This document shows, piece by piece, positions 8,675 to 15,636 of a DNA stretch of 16,302 bases (its first letter is position 1; the number at the start of each line of letters is the position of its first letter). The stretch is taken from contig DUKK01000084.1 of assembly GCA_013329355.1 (NCBI GenBank), positions 1 to 16,302 of the forward strand. The letters are read 5' to 3'. A model generated the notes under the pieces. That model was given only the letters and a program-made list of their open reading frames with translations. It did no database searches and was not told the DNA's origin. The stretch is from Candidatus Poseidoniaceae archaeon (GTDB taxonomy: Archaea; Thermoplasmatota; Poseidoniia; Poseidoniales; Poseidoniaceae). Made by a program: the position numbers and the translations under genes.

Positions 8675-8974
8675 CTATTCCTCTGAGTCCTTACCAGTCG
8701 TCAGTGCCATGAGTTTATCCAGTCTTGCCGTTATATCAGCTATTGCGTCCTTCAAATCATTGGTTCGATCATCTTCATGCTCCGAGCCGAACGATATTCC
8801 AAGTAACGTAATCATTCCACCCGCTAACATGGTTAGCGCTGGCCAGTATACATCAGAAGCGGTCATGTTACCATCGGCTTCAATGCCGCCCCAAAATGCG
8901 CCCAAAATAAATACGACAAAGCCAATTATTATCTGTTGATAGCCACTGCCAAATGTGTCCTCTAAACTACTCAT
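8675..8974 (-). CDS. Small membrane protein with two TM segments and C-terminal helix, unknown function
   Basis: 99 residues from the ATG at 8974. An in-frame TTG at 8992 would add six residues, but the ATG has a good Shine-Dalgarno (AAGGTGAG) just upstream and is preferred. There are two hydrophobic segments (about residues 13-31, IIIGFVVFILGAFWGG, and about 44-61, WPALTMLAGGMITLLGI) joined by a short polar loop. A charged C-terminal helix with heptad-like spacing (DLKDAIADITARLDKLM) could form a coiled coil. I do not recognise a family. It has its own candidate TATA element and lies downstream of the dihydroorotase gene on the same strand. Confidence 0.7.
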   Translation of the reverse strand: MSSLEDTFGSGYQQIIIGFVVFILGAFWGGIEADGNMTASDVYWPALTMLAGGMITLLGISFGSEHEDDRTNDLKDAIADITARLDKLMALTTGKDSEE

Positions 8975-9007
8975 AAACTCACCTTGAACCAAATTTCTGT
9001 AGAACAG

Positions 9008-9024
9008 TATTTATCTTTATTTCT
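9008..9024 (-). promoter_or_regulatory. Candidate TATA-type promoter for the small membrane protein gene
   Basis: Read on the minus strand this is AGAAATAAAGATAAATA, a continuous A/T run about 38 bases before the ATG at 8974. Initiation about 25 bases downstream would leave a short leader holding the AAGGTGAG Shine-Dalgarno. The spacing fits an archaeal TBP/TFB promoter, but there is no experimental support. Confidence 0.4.
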
Positions 9025-9052
9025 AAAATTGCGGTTTTTACAGCGATTAAGC

Positions 9053-10465
9053 CTATTTCCATGGTTCCATCAGCAGAGGTTTTCCAACTTCACCGGGCTC
9101 GACTAGAATTCGCCCCTTTTGCCCAGTTCCTTCAGACCGTTCGAATACTGGTACACCCTCCACCACAGTTAATACTGGCCACCCGGTTAACTCTCTGCCC
9201 CTAAATGGGTTCCAACGAACCCTTGCCCAGCAGTTTTCGTCCTCCACTACCGCAGTGTGATTCATGTCGACCAAGACGACATCACCGTCATACCCGACTG
9301 CTAACTGGCCTTTACCAATCATTTGATAGCAATCTGCGACATTGGTAGACATCCAGCGTACGACATCCTCTAGTGAGCATCTTCCTTGATTGACATAATT
9401 CAACATGACGGGTAATGAGGTCTCAACTCCTGGCATACCGCTCGGTGCTTCAGGGAATCCCTTGGATTTTGCTTCGAGCGTATGGGGTGCATGATCAGTC
9501 GCAATACATTGAATGGTGCCGTCAAACAAGCGCCGCCACAATGTTTCACGATCCTTAGCATATCGAATTGGCGGATTCATTTGCAGTCTTACACCTTGTT
9601 CATCAACATCAGTTTCATCAAATGTCAGGTGTTGTGGAAGGACCTCGGTAGTGATTATTGGGTGTCCATCGGCCATCGATGGGAGCTTACAATGGTCGGT
9701 TAGATAATCTGCTTCGATAGCAGAGGTTAGATGTAGAATGTGCAATCTATGACCTGTTTTATGGGCCAGTTCAACTGATAGTTTTGTGGCTAGCAGAGCC
9801 GTAATATCATCTCGATAATATGCATGAGCAGCAACATCTGTTCGACCCTCAATTAATTTTTTCCGCTCGGCCTTGCGATCTTCATCCTCCGCATGCACCG
9901 CAATTAACCCAGCAGTTTCGGTAAAAATCCGCTCAAGCGCAGATTTGTCTGAAACCAGTAAACTACCTGTAGAGACTCCCATGAAAATTTTGATTCCACA
10001 GATACCGGGAATAGCAATAGGGTTTTCTTTTGTTCCGACTGCTTCTTGCAGGTCGGAGACATTGTCCTCAGTTGCTCCAATGAAAAATCCGTAATTAGTT
10101 ATGCATTTTGCGGCTGCCGTCGCTAATTTGCCCTGCATTCCCTCAAGCGTGGTAATCGACGGAATATTATTCGGCATATCGAGGAAAGCAGTTACTCCGC
10201 CACTAGCCGCAGCAATTGACCCACTACCTAAGTCCTCCTTATCGGGCTGGCCTGGGTCGCGGAAGTGAACCTGAGGGTCGATGCAGCCAGGCAACAGGTG
10301 TAGACCAGTTCCATCAACAAACATCTCGTCATCGTGATTATCTAATGAGCCAACCTCACCAATTTCGGTAATTATCCCATTAGTGATTCTCAAGTCGCCG
10401 GATTTCGTTGCGTCGGTTAGCACCATCGTGGCTCCGCTAATTAGTAAATTGCCGCTATTCGCCAT
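9053..10465 (-). CDS. pyrC: Dihydroorotase (pyrimidine biosynthesis), QxH variant
   Basis: 470 residues, amidohydrolase superfamily (COG0044). It should catalyse cyclisation of carbamoyl-aspartate to dihydroorotate in de novo pyrimidine synthesis, in the cytosol. Landmarks: DPQVHFRDPG (63-72), GGVTAFLDMPN (89-99), the carboxylatable Lys K159 in GIKIFMG, H191 in VHAED, H245 in LHILHL, and catalytic D324 in ATDHAPH. The first His of the usual HxH metal pair is Gln (Q65-V-H67). From memory, a branch of annotated dihydroorotases carries QVHFREPG, so this need not be a defect. Allantoinase or hydantoinase relatives are less likely given the MPN and FRDPG signatures. ATG at 10465, with AAGGAA about ten bases upstream. 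It lies 49 bases after mogA on the same strand; no other pyr gene is in the window. Confidence 0.9.
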   Translation of the reverse strand: MANSGNLLISGATMVLTDATKSGDLRITNGIITEIGEVGSLDNHDDEMFVDGTGLHLLPGCIDPQVHFRDPGQPDKEDLGSGSIAAASGGVTAFLDMPNNIPSITTLEGMQGKLATAAAKCITNYGFFIGATEDNVSDLQEAVGTKENPIAIPGICGIKIFMGVSTGSLLVSDKSALERIFTETAGLIAVHAEDEDRKAERKKLIEGRTDVAAHAYYRDDITALLATKLSVELAHKTGHRLHILHLTSAIEADYLTDHCKLPSMADGHPIITTEVLPQHLTFDETDVDEQGVRLQMNPPIRYAKDRETLWRRLFDGTIQCIATDHAPHTLEAKSKGFPEAPSGMPGVETSLPVMLNYVNQGRCSLEDVVRWMSTNVADCYQMIGKGQLAVGYDGDVVLVDMNHTAVVEDENCWARVRWNPFRGRELTGWPVLTVVEGVPVFERSEGTGQKGRILVEPGEVGKPLLMEPWK

Positions 10466-10514
10466 AGTAATCGATTCCTTGCAAAGCGAGTCAATGAATG
10501 AACTTTGAGGTCAT

Positions 10515-11126
10515 TTATCGCCGACGGGCAGACTTGGGTCTGAACGCCATGCATACGGAATCTACCATGTCAATATACGGCCCACCAAGCAGATCAACAC
10601 AGTATGGCACTGCTTGCCAAATTTCGTCGATTATCTCCCGAATGGCTTTTGGACGCCCTGGTAAATTGAAGATTAGACATTCTCCCCTCGTCCCACCCAA
10701 CTGCCGAGAAAGGATTGCAGTTGGTACATAGCGTAAGGATATCGCTCGCATCTGTTCACCAAATCCCTCGAGGATTCGCTCACAAACGGTCATCGTTGCC
10801 TCCGGCGTTACATCACGTACTGCGGGACCAGTTCCACCGGTTGTGACAATAATCGAACAACCAACATCATCACACAAGCGAATTAGTTCTGACTGAATCA
10901 ACAAAGTCTCATCAGGGACACAGACGTACTGCACTTCAACAGGACTGGCAATAGCCTGTTCAAAGAATTCAAGAATTGCTGGGCCACCTTCATCATCATA
11001 ATCTCCACGACTAGCTCGGTCGCTTACAGTAACGATGCCGATTTTGACAAAGTCGCCACAGGTTTCTGCATTGCCGCTAAGTTGGGACACAGCATCCAAA
11101 CCATTCACCAACTCATGCCTCGCCAT
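10515..11126 (-). CDS. mogA: Molybdopterin adenylyltransferase, MogA type
   Basis: It should activate molybdopterin by adenylation before metal insertion in molybdenum (or tungsten) cofactor synthesis. The core is very close in motif order to bacterial MogA: IGIVTVSDRAS near the N-terminus, VPDE, TTGGTGPAVRDVTPEAT, GFGEQMRAISLRYVPTAILSRQ, NLPGRPKAI, VPYCVDLL, and AFRPKSARR at the end. Counting from ATG 11147, D79 and D112 match the two aspartates known to matter in E. coli MogA, with the same 33-residue spacing. The start is unclear: ATG at 11147, 11135 or 11126, or GTG at 11108 or 11090; all but the last two overlap the upstream gene, and family length favours a short N-terminus. Archaea more often carry the shorter MoaB, so this copy may be of bacterial origin. 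No other cofactor gene or molybdoenzyme is present. Confidence 0.9.
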   Translation of the reverse strand: MARHELVNGLDAVSQLSGNAETCGDFVKIGIVTVSDRASRGDYDDEGGPAILEFFEQAIASPVEVQYVCVPDETLLIQSELIRLCDDVGCSIIVTTGGTGPAVRDVTPEATMTVCERILEGFGEQMRAISLRYVPTAILSRQLGGTRGECLIFNLPGRPKAIREIIDEIWQAVPYCVDLLGGPYIDMVDSVCMAFRPKSARRR

Positions 11127-13218
11127 ACTTTGCATCAACGTCAGCATGGAAATTGTCTAACAGCGTATCCTCAAACAATTCTGTTTGCCTGCGCACCTTG
11201 GTTGAGCGAACGTGGAGGAATGCAGCCCCAACGAATACAATAATCATAAGCGGAATAACCGCTTCAAGCTTGTATTGATGCATAAATTTGACAATTCCTT
11301 CGGCAGTGTAGGCCCAGGTGACTGAGGCGGCCGCCCCGCCAATAAATGTCGCCGCCAATACTCGGGTAAATTGCATTCTAGAGAGAAGTCCCAGCATTGC
11401 ACCAACCAATACACCAGACGCCATGAAGGGAATCCAGACGAAGACAATTAGCCCCCAGAATCCCCATTTGTTGATCATCTCTCGCTTTTCATTGGCCATG
11501 TATTCGACTGTTGAAAGAGTATTTCCGATGAAGTTTGTTTGTAGCATACGTCCGCCCAAACCATCTTGTTTGGCGACTGCGACAATTCGGTCGTCACCCT
11601 TACTATTGCTTTCTACTCGGCCAGCTCCAGAGCGGTCAGCAAGTGTGGAAACCTGATTCCTTGCTTTGACAATTAGTTCTTGGCTGCCCAGCAGGTCTTC
11701 GTTGCGGTCTGAAATATAACGGTATAATTCTATTTCCACCTCATCCGTAGTCTTCTTGAATCTGAAGAATGCGAACCTCTGGGTCGGTTTGTAAATAACT
11801 GAGACAAAGATTACTCGATCATCACTGGTTACCACTGCGCCTTCCATTTTCACATCACTCCGGCGGGCAAAGAACAAATCCAAACTGTCTCTAACTTCGT
11901 CTTCGACTCTCGAAAGGGTGTGCAGTTCAGAGAAGAAACTGGCATAATCCTGCTCTTCTTCGACTTCAGCATTTTCTGCCCCCGCCCCAACACCGACGCC
12001 GCTTTCGAAATCAATTGCTTGGTTGACGCCAATGGTTTTGACAGTTAATTGAACAGGCTTGAATACGCGAAAGATTGCGAACTCCTCTAGTATTTCTCGA
12101 AGAATCTCTGCTCTGATATCTTTGCTGTCTGACAAGGTACCGTCAGTGTTTTTGTATGGGACCATAATATCGATTGATAATTCACGAGACTCTAATTTGT
12201 ATAACTCCCAATCAACATCGATATGCAAGCGTTTTGACGTCTTTCCGATAATATCCTCAACCACCCTTGCAATGTGGTTTCTAGATAATATGTCGTCGGT
12301 ATCTTGGTGGTATATCTTGTACATCACTGGATAGATGATTAGCAGGGTAACTGCCGACAAGGACAAAGAGATGAAAGCCATCCACCAAGCTGGTATTCCA
12401 GCAGTACCGCCAGTAAGCATGGCTGTTTCACGGCCACCGCCTAATTCAGCAGCCATCAAAATATAGCCCCAATCGCCAAGGTCTTTGGTCGTCCAGCAAG
12501 TTCTCGGCCCTGGTTCAGTAATTCTTACTTCGCGATGTGAATCTGAGTCTATGCCGGGCAAGAATGAAAAGAACCCTCCACTGCTAATTTCGAGTTCAAA
12601 ATCAATTTCCTTTGATAGCTCTTGCCAACCCTCAACTATTGAAGCATTGGGTAAATCATCGCTTTGGTTGTATACATTAACAGTGAATTTAATCCGGAAG
12701 TCCCCAACGCTCATATCATCGTACGGGGCTTGCATCGAACTCTTACTACCAGAGACTTGGGCGATGGTCTCGTCTGATGTCACGACAATTCCTTCACTTG
12801 ATTCAAAAACCGTATAATTCATCAAAGCATAGCCAGCGGGCAAATTTCTGCCAGATAGGTCAAAGTACTCGGCATCATTTTCCGGGAAAATCAAAATCCA
12901 CGGGTCATCTTCAATATTTACGCACTCTTCCCCAGTATCTAGGAAAGTTTCGGAGGCTTTGTGGTCAAGAGTTGTTGACGAGCCAAAGATGCCACTGGAC
13001 ATGCCAACCAACAGTGCAGCAAAGAAAATACCGTAACCAATACCGGCAAACAGCACGTAGTCCTCTTTGTTGGTTAGGAACCGACGTTTGTTGGTTCTAG
13101 TCTTTCGGCGGCGGATTTCTTCGAGTTCTTTGGCTATTTTGTCTCTAGCCTTATCCTCGATATCCACCTCCTCGATGGGTTCCTCAACCTGCTCGATTTC
13201 CTCGCCCATGACACGCAT
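11113..13218 (-). CDS. Multidomain membrane protein with C-terminal small-multidrug-export-like domain
   Basis: About 701 residues from ATG 13218; the frame opens at 13260 and ATG 13209 is also possible, but a TATA-like element at 13246-13258 fits a start at 13218 or 13209. Counting from 13260: an acidic then basic charged helix (20-60); TM1 (about 68-94); an ectodomain (about 95-285) with just two cysteines, C113 and C255, which could pair; TM2 (about 290-317); a large charged cytoplasmic domain (about 318-590); then a hydrophobic end (about 596-682) containing WGFWGLIVFVWIPF, GAMLGLL and a Gly/Ala-rich helix. That end resembles the Sm_multidrug_ex family (COG2426), whose members are normally short stand-alone proteins. 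The transport substrate is unknown and export activity is not established. It overlaps mogA and probably leads a unit with mogA and pyrC. Confidence 0.8.
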   Translation of the reverse strand: MRVMGEEIEQVEEPIEEVDIEDKARDKIAKELEEIRRRKTRTNKRRFLTNKEDYVLFAGIGYGIFFAALLVGMSSGIFGSSTTLDHKASETFLDTGEECVNIEDDPWILIFPENDAEYFDLSGRNLPAGYALMNYTVFESSEGIVVTSDETIAQVSGSKSSMQAPYDDMSVGDFRIKFTVNVYNQSDDLPNASIVEGWQELSKEIDFELEISSGGFFSFLPGIDSDSHREVRITEPGPRTCWTTKDLGDWGYILMAAELGGGRETAMLTGGTAGIPAWWMAFISLSLSAVTLLIIYPVMYKIYHQDTDDILSRNHIARVVEDIIGKTSKRLHIDVDWELYKLESRELSIDIMVPYKNTDGTLSDSKDIRAEILREILEEFAIFRVFKPVQLTVKTIGVNQAIDFESGVGVGAGAENAEVEEEQDYASFFSELHTLSRVEDEVRDSLDLFFARRSDVKMEGAVVTSDDRVIFVSVIYKPTQRFAFFRFKKTTDEVEIELYRYISDRNEDLLGSQELIVKARNQVSTLADRSGAGRVESNSKGDDRIVAVAKQDGLGGRMLQTNFIGNTLSTVEYMANEKREMINKWGFWGLIVFVWIPFMASGVLVGAMLGLLSRMQFTRVLAATFIGGAAASVTWAYTAEGIVKFMHQYKLEAVIPLMIIVFVGAAFLHVRSTKVRRQTELFEDTLLDNFHADVDAKYGEA

Positions 13219-13245
13219 GAGTGAACCTACCAAATTAATGCATTG

Positions 13246-13258
13246 TTTACATAAATTC
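13246..13258 (-). promoter_or_regulatory. Candidate TATA box for the membrane protein-mogA-pyrC unit
   Basis: On the minus strand this reads GAATTTATGTAAA, centred about 34 bases before the ATG at 13218. Initiation about 25 bases on would give a short leader. Its position argues against the longer frame start at 13260, because that ATG would lie upstream of the element. Confidence 0.4.
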
Positions 13259-13302
13259 ACAAGTTGTGTGTACCACTAATTATTGGTTTGTAAGCACATG
13301 TT

Positions 13303-13378
13303 TGGTGGGTAGGGCCGGACTTGAACCGGCGACCTCAGCATCTTCAGTGCTGCGCTCTCCCAACTAAGCTACCTACCC
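13303..13378 (-). tRNA. tRNA-Phe (anticodon GAA), CCA encoded
   Basis: The minus strand folds as a complete cloverleaf: acceptor stem GGGTAGG/CCTACCC, D arm GCTT/GAGC, anticodon stem CAGCA/TGCTG around loop CTGAAGA (anticodon GAA), a five-base variable loop AGGTC, and T arm GCCGG-TTCAAGT-CCGGC. The discriminator is A, followed directly by CCA at 13305-13303 in the DNA. There is no intron. G at position 37 and the TTCAAGT T-loop are archaeal traits, since bacterial tRNA-Phe usually has A37 and TTCGATT. It lies between rph and the membrane protein gene on the same strand. Confidence 0.97.
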
Positions 13379-13393
13379 GCGAGTTGATGGGAT

Positions 13394-13405
13394 ATGATTA
13401 ATCAT
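13394..13405 (-). promoter_or_regulatory. Palindromic A/T-rich promoter element upstream of tRNA-Phe
   Basis: ATGATTAATCAT is a perfect 12-base palindrome, 16-27 bases before the tRNA 5' end, in the place expected for a TATA box. It lies in the 51-base gap after rph. It may be the tRNA promoter, a binding site, or chance. Confidence 0.35.
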
Positions 13406-13429
13406 TTCAACTCTTCCAATGAAATAAGT

Positions 13430-14254
13430 TCAGTTGATTCCATCAAGAATTGCTGCTTGGACCTCAAATAGGGCGTTTAATCCAACATCTGCTTGGGCTA
13501 TTAAAGCAAACAATTCTTCACCAGAGAAGGTTGATTCTTCTCCAGTTCCTTGCAGTTCAACATACATCCCGTCGCTGGTTTTGACGATATTCATGTCGAC
13601 ATCGGCATTAGAATCGAGAATATAGTCGAGATCTAAATATACCTCACCATCTATAAGACCCACCGAAATTGCGGCGAGGTCGTTGGGTAATACTCGGTTC
13701 TCGTGAGCCTGTTGTTCCGCCGCACTTAGTTCAGGGGCTTGCCAACCAGATTTTCGAGCCTCGTCAGTCGGCCTGAGTTCCCTCGGCAAACACTGGCCAT
13801 TAGCGATCAGCCTTCTGATGGCTAACCTAAGTGCTAAATTTGCGGCAGTAATAGACGCACAGCGGGTACCTCCATCAGCATTGAGGATGTCACAATCAAC
13901 ATTTAGGGCGATTGGGCCAAGTTCCTCTAAGTCAATTGCTGCCCGTAACGAACGGGCAATTAGACGCTCAATTTCTTGGGTCCTACCCTTAGCGCCTCTA
14001 CGTTCCCTACGGAAGCGTGAATCTGTTGAACCGGGCAATAACGAGTATTCAGCGTGAACCCAGCCTTTGGTGGAATCTCGCGGGAACCACCCAGGTAGTC
14101 TCGCTTCTTTGGTACAACAAGCCAATATGACCGTATCTCCCTGCCGATAAAGTATTGATGCAAGTGCATTCGAAGTGAAGTCAATTTCCACCTCAACATG
14201 TCTCATCTGGTCAGGATTTCGGTCGGTATCAAACTCAGTCTTGAACTTCGCCAT
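13430..14254 (-). CDS. rph: RNase PH (phosphorolytic tRNA 3'-end exoribonuclease)
   Basis: 274 residues against about 240-250 for typical bacterial RNase PH. The enzyme trims tRNA 3' trailers using phosphate and forms a hexameric ring. Landmarks: WVHAEYSLLPGST (65-77), the Arg-rich phosphate-binding helix GRTQEIERLIARSLR (90-104), DCDILNADGGTRCASIT (120-136), the catalytic aspartates D208 and D214 in LDLDYILDSNADVDMN, and VELQGTGE (232-239). The sequence is nearer to bacterial RNase PH than to the archaeal exosome subunit Rrp41. An extra segment of about 30 residues (roughly 155-189, polar) accounts for the added length. ATG 14254 has GAGGAG about 12 bases upstream. It is directly upstream of tRNA-Phe on the same strand and divergent from the thiolase gene. 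Confidence 0.93.
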   Translation of the reverse strand: MAKFKTEFDTDRNPDQMRHVEVEIDFTSNALASILYRQGDTVILACCTKEARLPGWFPRDSTKGWVHAEYSLLPGSTDSRFRRERRGAKGRTQEIERLIARSLRAAIDLEELGPIALNVDCDILNADGGTRCASITAANLALRLAIRRLIANGQCLPRELRPTDEARKSGWQAPELSAAEQQAHENRVLPNDLAAISVGLIDGEVYLDLDYILDSNADVDMNIVKTSDGMYVELQGTGEESTFSGEELFALIAQADVGLNALFEVQAAILDGIN

Positions 14255-14281
14255 ATAACTCCCAAGACTCCTCGCACATCA

Positions 14282-14297
14282 AATCTTCTCAAAGATT
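14282..14297. repeat. Short inverted repeat in the rph/thiolase divergent region
   Basis: AATCTT-CTCA-AAGATT: six-base arms around a four-base centre, in the 95-base gap between the two divergent starts (14254 and 14350). It could be an operator or overlap a promoter; arms this short also arise by chance. Confidence 0.25.
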
Positions 14298-14349
14298 GCA
14301 TGGCTGTTGTGATGAGCACATTCAAGTCATGCATCAGATTGGGCTGTCT

Positions 14350-15543
14350 ATGACCCAGCCTAGAGTGGTTATATGTGGTGTTGCGAGAACTCCCATCGGT
14401 AGTTTTCTGGGCTCACTATCTTCCATGAGTGCAATCGATTTGGGTATTCTAACTGTCAAAGAACTGTGCGCAAGAGTAGGGGTTGATCCGCTCAGCGGCA
14501 TAGTTGATGAACTTTTATTCGGTCAGGTTTTACAAGCAGGATGCGGGCAAAATCCTGCTAGGCAGGTGGCGCTTGGAGCGGGTTTGCCAGTAAGCACTTC
14601 TGCAGCAACGGTCAACAAAGTGTGTGGCAGTTCACTTGAGGCAGCCATGATGGCGGCCAATAGCATAGTTGCCGGTAAAGCGGATGTAATCATCGCTGGT
14701 GGCATGGAAAGCATGTCAAATGCGCCGCAGTTACTCAAGGGACATCGGATGGGTAAAAAAATGGGTGATTCACAACTCATCGATTCGATGATACACGATG
14801 GATTATGGGATGTTTACAATGATATACACATGGGTAATACCGGCGAGACAATTGCTGAGGAGTCGTCGATCAGTCGTAGCCAATCGGATGAATATGCAGT
14901 TAGAAGTCATCAAAGAGCCTCAGCAGCGTGGGATAATGGCTGGTTTGATTGGGAATGCTTTACTGTTAACGTGCCACAACGCAGAGGCAACGATGTATTA
15001 TTCGACAGAGATGAGGGAATTAAGTCAAATTCAAGCATTGAGGTATTGTCAAATTTACGACCGGTGTTCAATAAAGCTGGGCAGGTAACCGCTGGAAACG
15101 CCAGCACCCTCAATGATGGTGCCAGTGCAGTTTTGCTGACCAGCGAGTCAATTGCCAAGGAACATGGTTGGGAGATAATCGCTTATGTTGAGGATTACTG
15201 CACTAGTGGAGTTGAGCCTCACAGAGTAATGAGCGCTCCTATACCAGCGGTCAAGACCTTGCTCAACAGAAACTCCCTAAACATACTTGATGTTGATGTC
15301 TACGAACATAATGAGGCGTTCGCGTCAGCCTCATGCGCAGTCGCCAAGGAATTAGGTATACCACACGATCGTTTCAACCTCCATGGTGGAGCAATTTCGC
15401 TGGGCCATCCTTTAGGTAGCAGCGGAACAAGATGTCTAATCTCGATGATTGGTGTCATGCGTCGAACCAACGCCAGCTCAGGCATAGTTACCCTATGCTT
15501 AGGCGGCGGCAATGCCGTAGCAATGCTGGTCAAAACGCCTTGA
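14350..15543 (+). CDS. Acetyl-CoA C-acetyltransferase (thiolase)
   Basis: 397 residues from the ATG at 14350, the normal thiolase length; the frame opens at 14296 but the extra 18 residues (with ATGs at 14296 and 14329) do not look like thiolase, whereas TQPRVVICGVARTPIGSF does. The enzyme condenses two acetyl-CoA to acetoacetyl-CoA or works in reverse. Active-site residues are in place: nucleophilic Cys in VNKVCGSS (residue 92), HNEAFASA (His at about 320), GGAISLGHPLGSSGTR (His at about 353) and CLGGGNAVAM (Cys at about 383). In archaea the likely uses are the mevalonate pathway for lipids or fatty-acid/hydroxybutyrate metabolism; no partner gene is in the window to decide. It is followed after 93 bases by the helicase gene. 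Confidence 0.94.
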   Translation: MTQPRVVICGVARTPIGSFLGSLSSMSAIDLGILTVKELCARVGVDPLSGIVDELLFGQVLQAGCGQNPARQVALGAGLPVSTSAATVNKVCGSSLEAAMMAANSIVAGKADVIIAGGMESMSNAPQLLKGHRMGKKMGDSQLIDSMIHDGLWDVYNDIHMGNTGETIAEESSISRSQSDEYAVRSHQRASAAWDNGWFDWECFTVNVPQRRGNDVLFDRDEGIKSNSSIEVLSNLRPVFNKAGQVTAGNASTLNDGASAVLLTSESIAKEHGWEIIAYVEDYCTSGVEPHRVMSAPIPAVKTLLNRNSLNILDVDVYEHNEAFASASCAVAKELGIPHDRFNLHGGAISLGHPLGSSGTRCLISMIGVMRRTNASSGIVTLCLGGGNAVAMLVKTP

Positions 15544-15636
15544 TGGCGAACCTTACGTACCTTGAAGGTAGCCAGTTTGTGGTGATTATCTACTGCGGGT
15601 ATCAAATAGGGCTGCAAAGCGGAGAGCACTATTACC

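Noticed and set aside
13219..13260. N-terminal extension of the membrane protein with a CxxC (C4, C7).
   Set aside because: The extension overlaps the TATA-like element and is unlikely to be translated; ATG 13218 or 13209 is more plausible.
13303..13378. The tRNA as an integration (att) site for a mobile element.
   Set aside because: No integrase gene, no repeated 3' tRNA fragment and no compositional break were seen nearby.
14296..14349. Eighteen extra N-terminal residues on the thiolase.
   Set aside because: They are Cys/His-rich and unlike thiolase N-termini; the family start aligns with ATG 14350.
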